This document shows, in pieces, positions 58,561 to 64,000 of a DNA stretch of 64,000 bases. How positions within the stretch are numbered: position 1 is the first letter of the stretch; each line of letters starts with the position of its first letter. The notes beneath the pieces are model-generated. The model searched no databases. It worked only from the letters and a program-made list of their open reading frames with translations, and was not told the origin of the DNA. Origin of the DNA: Pelagicoccus enzymogenes. Its GTDB lineage: Bacteria; Verrucomicrobiota; Verrucomicrobiia; Opitutales; Opitutaceae. The stretch covers positions 62,001 to 126,000 of the forward strand of contig NZ_JACYFG010000032.1 in NCBI RefSeq assembly GCF_014803405.1, read 5' to 3'. The translations under genes and the position numbers were made by a program.

Positions 58561-59285
58561 TTTATATATTTAGAATTTTAATGCGTAATATAAGTATAAC
58601 CGTCACTCGGCTCTATCGAATGAAGTGGCGAGCTCGACGCAGTGCTTGCTTCGCGTCGACGGCGACGCAATTGGAAGCAGTGGTTCTGCTTTTATTGTTT
58701 CGATGAGGAGGTAACAAATAACTGCAATGCTCGATGGCGCAGCAGTCTGTCAAAGCTTCAGTTCGCGCAGAGGAAGAAAAGCCTTCGATTCGTATGAAAT
58801 GTTTTAGTACATTACAGGGCGGCGAGCTGTGGGAATGAACAACGGACATGTAATAGTCCATTTCGTTCGATATAAGGAAAGCCACAATACTTGTGGTGCT
58901 TGTCTGGCTTGAGAAGACGCTGGCTTCAGCTCTGACATTATCGCAAGCGGACGACGGATTCTGCGAAATAGCAGTCGCCGTATAAAAGTGAGATATAGAT
59001 GTATCAGGCCCTGTAGGTGTTTAAGGTTTACCGAGCCGTAAATCCTTCAACGCGGTATCGGCACGGGCACGGGCTATGTGCTCGTAGCGAGGGCTGCATT
59101 CTCCTCGCATTCCTAGGCGGTCCCGCGGAAACGAGAGTCAGCTTGTTGATGATGTCACCCTAAGCGTTTTCAATGAACGTATCGTTAGCGATCGCTGGCA
59201 AGCGGGTATCTCATCTGAAGCAGTGTCGGAATCACCTGCTAGGAATGCCGAGAGGGAGCATCCCTAGCGGCTCTTTGCGAATGGT
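58561..59285. other. Long intergenic region (725 bp) upstream of the kduD-like gene
   Basis: No gene supported. The first 40 bp before the start are very AT-rich (TATACT and TATATT words on the minus strand at about 58570-58600), a possible promoter. A GCGTCG-ACGG-CGACGC hairpin lies near 58650, the motif at 58787-58798, and an 11-bp stem GCTAGGAATGC / GCATCCCTAGC at 59238-59268 past the GH88 stop without a T-run. The remaining ~400 bp show nothing I can name. Confidence 0.5.
58787..58798. promoter_or_regulatory. Conserved upstream motif, copy 5 (GATTCGTATGAA)
   Basis: The weakest copy (T at position 4), but at the same distance, 227 bp, from the kduD-like start as the others from theirs. 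Confidence 0.35.
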
Positions 59286-60449
59286 TTACATTTCCTCAGA
59301 CGACGAGGGGAGACCGAGGAAGGCATAGAGGGCCTCGAGGTAGTAGTAATCTCCCCAGCTTACGAATGCTGTCCCGAGGTCTCGATGGTACATACCCTCT
59401 CGCAGAATTCCAGCGCCCTCGTACACATCTGTGTTTTGATAGCGTTGCGCGAGAATCGTCAGGAGGTCGCCTGATGCCTTCTGGTAGGTTGTCGCCTTTT
59501 CTCCTTCCAGTACCCGGCCGAGGCGCACCAGTCCGGCGACGAAGATTGCGGTTGCGGAGCTGTCGCGTATGTCTGGGGTTTCGTCGGTGAAGTCGAAGTC
59601 CCAGTAGTTGATATCGTTTTCTGGAAGGTTGGCGAGGTAGACGTCGGCGCACTTGGTTGCTATTTCGAGAAAGCTTGGGTCTTGGGTAAATACGTAGCTC
59701 TTGTAGAAACCGTAGACTGCCCAGGCTTGGCCGCGGGCCCAGGTGGATTCGTCTTTGTGGCCTTGGTGGGTCGCTCCGTGGAGGGGCTTCCCGCTTTGCA
59801 CGTCCATCCAGTAGGTGTGGTAGCTTGAGAAGTCGTCGCGGATAAGGGTCTTGCTGCTTACTTTGGCGTGCGAGATGGCAGCCTCTCTGTATTTGGAATC
59901 CCCAGTCAGCTCTGACGCGAGGTAGAGGTGAGGCAGGTTCATCATGCAGTCGATGATGATACGGGTCTTGTCGGCATGCGGGTCCATCGGTCCCCATGCT
60001 TGGATGAAGCCGCCTTTCTCGTTGTAACGGGCCATCAGCTTGTCCGCCGCGGCGAGGAAGAGCGCCTTACTTTGCTCATCGCCAGTAGCCTTGTAGTCGT
60101 AGTAGGCGGTCATCTCGTACAGGAATCCGATGTCGTGGGTCTCCATATGGCCGCTTTCGCAGCGAGACTTGAACGACGCAAGGATCTGCTCACGCTTAGA
60201 TAGGTAGTACTCGTCTTTCGTGTTGAGGTAGGCCAAGTAGAGCTCGCCGGGATAAAATCCCATGGTCCAAACCTTGTTTTCCTCCTTTGGATAAACGTCG
60301 TTCTCGCTTACGTGCTGAAAGCGGTCGTAGTAATGCTCGACGTTGTGGCGAACGATTTTCAGGGCCTGTTCTAAGGCTGCGTTTATAGCAGGATGGTCTT
60401 TACTCATGAGATCTAAATGGGGGTGAGAATTGGTATTTTCGGCTATCAT
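59286..60449 (-). CDS. GH88 unsaturated glucuronyl hydrolase 2
   Basis: A 387-residue GH88 enzyme. The aspartates expected to act are Asp106 (METHDIGFLYEM) and Asp167 (RIIIDCMMNLPHLY). KVWTMGFYPGELYLAYL and DESTWARGQAWAVYGFYKSY are other family landmarks. There is no signal peptide, so it is cytoplasmic. A start at the second Met (60407, MSKDHPAIN) is equally possible. It lies 203 bp downstream of the exported iduronate-2-sulfatase-like gene and 725 bp upstream of the kduD-like gene, all in one direction. Two non-identical GH88 enzymes suggest two kinds of unsaturated product, for instance with different neighbouring sugars or sulfation. Confidence 0.93.
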   Translation of the reverse strand: MIAENTNSHPHLDLMSKDHPAINAALEQALKIVRHNVEHYYDRFQHVSENDVYPKEENKVWTMGFYPGELYLAYLNTKDEYYLSKREQILASFKSRCESGHMETHDIGFLYEMTAYYDYKATGDEQSKALFLAAADKLMARYNEKGGFIQAWGPMDPHADKTRIIIDCMMNLPHLYLASELTGDSKYREAAISHAKVSSKTLIRDDFSSYHTYWMDVQSGKPLHGATHQGHKDESTWARGQAWAVYGFYKSYVFTQDPSFLEIATKCADVYLANLPENDINYWDFDFTDETPDIRDSSATAIFVAGLVRLGRVLEGEKATTYQKASGDLLTILAQRYQNTDVYEGAGILREGMYHRDLGTAFVSWGDYYYLEALYAFLGLPSSSEEM

Positions 60450-60652
60450 ACCTGAAGTTTATTGAAGTTAGGGAGCTCGGGGTGGCCCCTCGGTGGAAAC
60501 CGCCAAAACTGGGTTGGGGTCGCTCTTTCGGCGAACGAATCAATCAGTATGGATGACTTTCTTGCGGAAGAACGAGTGGGGGGGGGAGCTCCTACTAGGC
60601 GAACGTCTGGGTACGGAGGATCACTCCTTATCCACCGGTCCTGCAGAGTGGG

Positions 60653-62107
60653 CTAGTTTCCTCCTCCTTGGGCCTTGCGCACTACTTCGATCCAATAGGG
60701 GTTCCATTGGTGGAAATTGATGGGTAGGACCTTGCTTTGATTTTGTGGAATATGCTTCGCTAATCTATTCTTCAGCTCTGTGTGCTGTGGATTTGCAGCG
60801 ACGTTGTCGAACTCGTTAGGGTCGAGGGAGCGGTCGTAGAGCTCTTCGGAACCGTCCTCGTAGCGGATGTAGCGGTAACGCTCGTCGCGCACGGCGACAT
60901 TGTTTCGTCCCCAGATTGTGATGACGGGGTGGTCCCACGCCGCCTGCGGGTTGTCGAGCAGCGGCTTCAGGCTGCGACCGTCAAGCGTATCGGGTATGTC
61001 GATACCGATTAAGTTCAGCAAGGTCGGGTAGAGGTCGATTAGCCCTACGGGGCGACGGCAAATCGCGTTTTGGGGAATGCCAGGACCGGAGATGAGAAGA
61101 GGGACCCGGGTAGACTCTTCCCAGAGCGTCATCTTGGTTACGATGTTCTTTTCTCCAAGGTGATACCCGTGATCTGACCAGAGGACGACGATGGTATTCT
61201 CTGCGTAGGAGCTCTTCTCCAGGGCGTCCAACACGCGCCCGATCTCGTAGTCCGCATAGGCCACGCACGCCAGATAGGCCTGCACGACCTCTTTCCATTT
61301 TCCGTTTTCTATCATCCATTCCGTAGATGGAGTTGGCGGGGCTTCGTGGATGAGTTTACTGATTTCCGGAAGGTCGTCCCAGTCGCTTGCGAGGTAGGGT
61401 GGGAGTTCGATGGTATCGAGGTCGAACTTGTCGAACCACTCTTGAGGCACGTGCCAAGGGACGTGGGGTCGATTGATGCCTACACCAAGGAAAAAGGGTG
61501 CATCGTGATTTTGGGAAAGCGCTCCGATTGCATAGTCGGCAACGGCGTGGTCGGGCATTTGATCGTTGCGCTCAGGAAACGCTCCCCAATCAGTGGATGT
61601 TCTGTCGGCGTCGTAGTTCATGGGCTTCTCAGGATAAGGGCCGAAGTCCTTGAAGCCTGCATAGTCTTGAAGCAGGTTTCCGCCAGCTCCCTGATGGAGC
61701 AGTTTGCCGGCTCCTAAAGTTTTGTATCCATGGCGAGCGAGCAGGTGGGTGAGAAATTCAGGACGTTGCGGGGCTCCGTTTTCGGGAACGATTTCATTAT
61801 CCTTCACATGCAAGTAGATGCCACTAGTGGAGGGTAGTAACCCAGTGAATACAGAAGCTCGCGAGGGACCGCAAAGCGGGGCCTGGCAGTGGGCGTTGGT
61901 GAAGCGAGTGCTGCGCTCGGCGAGTCTTTGAAGGTTGGGAGTGATGGCTTGCTCATGCCCGCCAAACGGAATGACCCAGTCGTTCAGGTCGTCGACTGCG
62001 ATGAAGAGTATGTTGGGAGATTTTGGGGGAGCTGCGGGTGACGAGCTGATGAATGCGACGAATCCGCAGAGAATAAGAATGAGGCGTAGGATGCTGATAC
62101 GTTTCAT
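60653..62107 (-). CDS. Sec-exported sulfatase, iduronate-2-sulfatase-like (sulfatase 3)
   Basis: I start at ATG 62107 because MKRISILRLILILCGF opens a classical signal peptide (to about residue 26); the frame from 62221 adds 38 residues before it. This gives 484 residues. NILFIAVDDLNDWVIPFGG is the opening typical of iduronate-2-sulfatase relatives (SulfAtlas S1_7). CQAPLCGPSRASVFTG holds the C-x-P-x-R motif with Cys79. VVLWSDHGYHLGEKN and GVGINRPHVPWHVP are further hallmarks. It removes sulfate in the periplasm or outside. Ulvan contains iduronate and sulfate, so context fits. The last residues, INFHQWNPYWIEVVRKA, recur in the remnant at 54802-54880. It is divergent from the DUF5060 gene. 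Confidence 0.93.
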   Translation of the reverse strand: MKRISILRLILILCGFVAFISSSPAAPPKSPNILFIAVDDLNDWVIPFGGHEQAITPNLQRLAERSTRFTNAHCQAPLCGPSRASVFTGLLPSTSGIYLHVKDNEIVPENGAPQRPEFLTHLLARHGYKTLGAGKLLHQGAGGNLLQDYAGFKDFGPYPEKPMNYDADRTSTDWGAFPERNDQMPDHAVADYAIGALSQNHDAPFFLGVGINRPHVPWHVPQEWFDKFDLDTIELPPYLASDWDDLPEISKLIHEAPPTPSTEWMIENGKWKEVVQAYLACVAYADYEIGRVLDALEKSSYAENTIVVLWSDHGYHLGEKNIVTKMTLWEESTRVPLLISGPGIPQNAICRRPVGLIDLYPTLLNLIGIDIPDTLDGRSLKPLLDNPQAAWDHPVITIWGRNNVAVRDERYRYIRYEDGSEELYDRSLDPNEFDNVAANPQHTELKNRLAKHIPQNQSKVLPINFHQWNPYWIEVVRKAQGGGN

Positions 62108-62435
62108 GGGAGCACAGTTGGGGAGCTGGTCTTGTTGCCGATTGATGATTCTTCGGGCGAGGCAACGGTGACTTTGGGAATGGGCGAATTTCGCAGCTAG
62201 CGGAGAACGAGTAAAACTCATTCATCTGAATTAAGAAGCTTCAGGTTTGAGGGGCGCTTACTGTGCCAAGCTCAACTTTCGCATGTTGATTTGGATACAG
62301 CTTTGTCCTTTTGGAGCTTTGAGTTGTTTTTGCATTGGAGGGGTACGGAAACTGGATTTGAGTTCGGTTTCACCATTGAAATCTGGGCCGAGCTGTCGCT
62401 CGTCATCAGCCCCACCCCCCTAAACTGCTATTGTC

Positions 62436-64000
62436 ATGACGCTTCGTTCAATCGTTTCGACCCTTCTTTGCGCGCTCCTTGTATTTGTTTTTTCCAGCTC
62501 TCTCAACGCTGGCGAAAACGTGGCGATCCATCTGTGGGAACCTGTTGTGCTTACCTTTGAAGGCCCGGAGGCTTCGGAAACCGCGCATACCTTCCGCAAC
62601 TATCGTATCGACGTAAGCTTTCGTCACGGAGACCGTCAGGTTACCGCTCCGGGCTATTTCGCGGCGGATGGGGATGCAGCGAACAGCGGCGCGGATTCCG
62701 GAAACAAGTGGCGGGTGAAGTTCACTCCGGACGCTACCGGAGAATGGAGCTACAAGGTTTCGTTCCGGGAGGGCCCGGACATCGCGATAAGCACAGACCC
62801 CAAAGCGGGAAAAGCAGTCAAGCCGATCGATGGTAAGAGCGGAACCTTCGAGGTGCTACCCACTTCAGTGGAAGCGGAAGGCTTCTTTGCCAAAGGGCAG
62901 TTGCGTTATGTCGGCGAGCACTACTTGCAGCATCAAGGAACTGGCGAATGGTTCGTTAAAGCGGGAGCGGGAAGTCCGGAAGATTTCCTAGGGTATGCAG
63001 GATTCGACGGCACTTACGATCGTGGCAGCAACCTGCCAGACGATGCTTTAGGCGAGGATGGGTTGCACAATTACGCTCCCCACATCAACGACTGGCGGGA
63101 AGGCGATCCCACTTGGGGAGACGGGCGCGGCAAGGGAATCATCGGAGCCCTCAATTACCTAGCCGAGAAAGGCTGCAACACGATCTACAACGTACTGATC
63201 ACCTTGAACGGGGACGCGGACACGACTTGGCCATGGGTCGACCCCATCGAGTATGACGAAGGCAAGGCTCCCGATTTTAAGTATAAGCGGACCAAATACA
63301 AGAACCTAGACGTGTACGACGTCTCCAAGCTGGACCAGTGGGACATTGTTTTCAGTCACATGGATCGGCTGGGCATCAACCACGACACTTACCTGACGGA
63401 AAACGAGAACACGGCATTGCTGAATGGGGATCAGCTTGGTTTTGAAACGAAGCTCTACTTCCGCGAGATGGCTGCTCGCTTTTCGTATCACCTCAGCTGG
63501 CGTTGGAATATAGGGGAAGAGCCGCACGACGTGCGCCCCCCGGAAATGAGCGAGTGGATGGCCTACCTGCAGACAATCAACATCTATAATCACCCAGTAG
63601 GGCACCACTGCAGCGGGAAGCGCGAGCTGCGTTACGACGTCTACGACCCGCAGCTTGGCAAGGACTACATGGATGCGGCCTTCCTACAGATTAACGAAGA
63701 CTATCATCTGGAAACGCTTAAGTACGTAACGGCATCGCGAGAAGCGGGCAAGAAATGGGTTGTTCCCATCGATGAGCCGAATCGTATCCTTCCTGGAAAC
63801 GACGACATGGCTCGCGAAAGTTTTTGGAAGGTCATGATGGCTGGCGGTGAGGGGCTGGGCGTTTATGTCGCGTATCAGTTGAGCGACTACACTGACATTA
63901 CGATCGAAGATTTCCGCCGCATGGAATCGGTTTGGGAGGTGCTCAAGCATGGAGTCGATTTCTTCCAAATTCCCGAGATCAATCGCGAGCTGCCAAAGCT
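62436..64000 (+). CDS. DUF5060-containing secreted glycosidase-like protein (3' end outside window)
   Basis: An open frame from ATG 62436 to the window end, about 521 residues with no stop. Residues 1-25 are a signal peptide (SSLNA-GENVA). Residues about 28-150 match the DUF5060 beta-sandwich type (LWEPVVLTFEG, FRNYRIDVSFRHG, GNKWRVKFTPDATGEWSYKV), which precedes glycosidase TIM barrels. The barrel follows: GALNYLAEKGCNTIYNVLIT, then HLSWRWNIGEEPHD with a Glu-Glu pair in the acid/base place, and WVVPIDEPNRI with Glu in the candidate nucleophile place. Such proteins occur in algal-polysaccharide loci; activity is not known. The gene is divergent from sulfatase 3 across about 330 bp measured from its ATG. 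Confidence 0.88.
   Translation, partial: MTLRSIVSTLLCALLVFVFSSSLNAGENVAIHLWEPVVLTFEGPEASETAHTFRNYRIDVSFRHGDRQVTAPGYFAADGDAANSGADSGNKWRVKFTPDATGEWSYKVSFREGPDIAISTDPKAGKAVKPIDGKSGTFEVLPTSVEAEGFFAKGQLRYVGEHYLQHQGTGEWFVKAGAGSPEDFLGYAGFDGTYDRGSNLPDDALGEDGLHNYAPHINDWREGDPTWGDGRGKGIIGALNYLAEKGCNTIYNVLITLNGDADTTWPWVDPIEYDEGKAPDFKYKRTKYKNLDVYDVSKLDQWDIVFSHMDRLGINHDTYLTENENTALLNGDQLGFETKLYFREMAARFSYHLSWRWNIGEEPHDVRPPEMSEWMAYLQTINIYNHPVGHHCSGKRELRYDVYDPQLGKDYMDAAFLQINEDYHLETLKYVTASREAGKKWVVPIDEPNRILPGNDDMARESFWKVMMAGGEGLGVYVAYQLSDYTDITIEDFRRMESVWEVLKHGVDFFQIPEINRELPK

Noticed and set aside
1-64000. tRNA, rRNA, CRISPR arrays, insertion-sequence genes, SusD-like lipoproteins
   Set aside because: I looked for conserved stems, spaced direct repeats, transposase motifs and SusD-type genes and saw none.

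Overview
The window looks like a polysaccharide-utilisation region of a marine Verrucomicrobiota, most likely class Opitutae. The grounds are: Opitutae-type TonB-dependent receptors (TBDRs) whose mature N-termini read EE(I/V)FELSPF; a VPDSG-type sorting signal instead of classical PEP-CTERM; no SusD-like partner; many sulfatases; and GC-rich coding. No rRNA, tRNA, CRISPR array or transposase gene was seen. Genus cannot be decided from the sequence.

Layout. 1-19136 (minus) encodes two tandem paralogous TBDRs (the first cut by the left edge), a small VPDSG-CTERM protein and a 4009-residue secreted protein with four beta-propeller (BNR_4-like) modules. Each module keeps the His/His/Tyr/Arg spacing expected of propeller polysaccharide lyases (PL24/PL25-like, ulvan lyases), among many carbohydrate-binding modules. 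19692-21266 is a sulfatase without a signal peptide. 21551-28089 (plus) is a GH78-GH3-MFS operon behind an intrinsic terminator that may be an attenuator, followed by a third TBDR (28876-32223). 32679-45157 (minus) holds GH2-CBM9, an unknown secreted protein, a Gfo/Idh/MocA dehydrogenase, GH39-like, an atypical GH2 and an AraC regulator. 45341-55897 (plus) holds a secreted GH78, an AcuR-like/AcuI-like pair, an SSS symporter, a Tat-exported sulfatase, an FAD oxidoreductase and a cytosolic discoidin-like protein. 56140-62107 (minus) holds two GH88 unsaturated uronyl hydrolases, a KduD-like dehydrogenase and a Sec-exported iduronate-2-sulfatase-like enzyme. A DUF5060-type glycosidase starts at 62436 and leaves the window.

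How it fits together (inference). Rhamnosidases, unsaturated uronyl hydrolases, GH39/GH3 candidate xylosidases, sulfatases and propeller lyases together match ulvan, the sulfated rhamnose/glucuronate/iduronate/xylose polymer of Ulva. The giant lyase would cut the polymer outside the cell, TBDRs import oligomers, exported sulfatases and glycosidases trim them, MFS and SSS carriers cross the inner membrane, and cytosolic GH78, GH3, GH88 and KduD finish the job. The AcuR/AcuI pair would suit a bacterium exposed to acrylate from DMSP-rich Ulva. Rhamnose catabolism, KduI and a sulfatase-maturating enzyme are not in the window.

The most unusual items are the four-propeller giant protein, a 12-bp motif (RATWCNTATGAA) 221-239 bp upstream of five start codons, a sulfatase gene remnant at 54802, and two REP-like palindromes.
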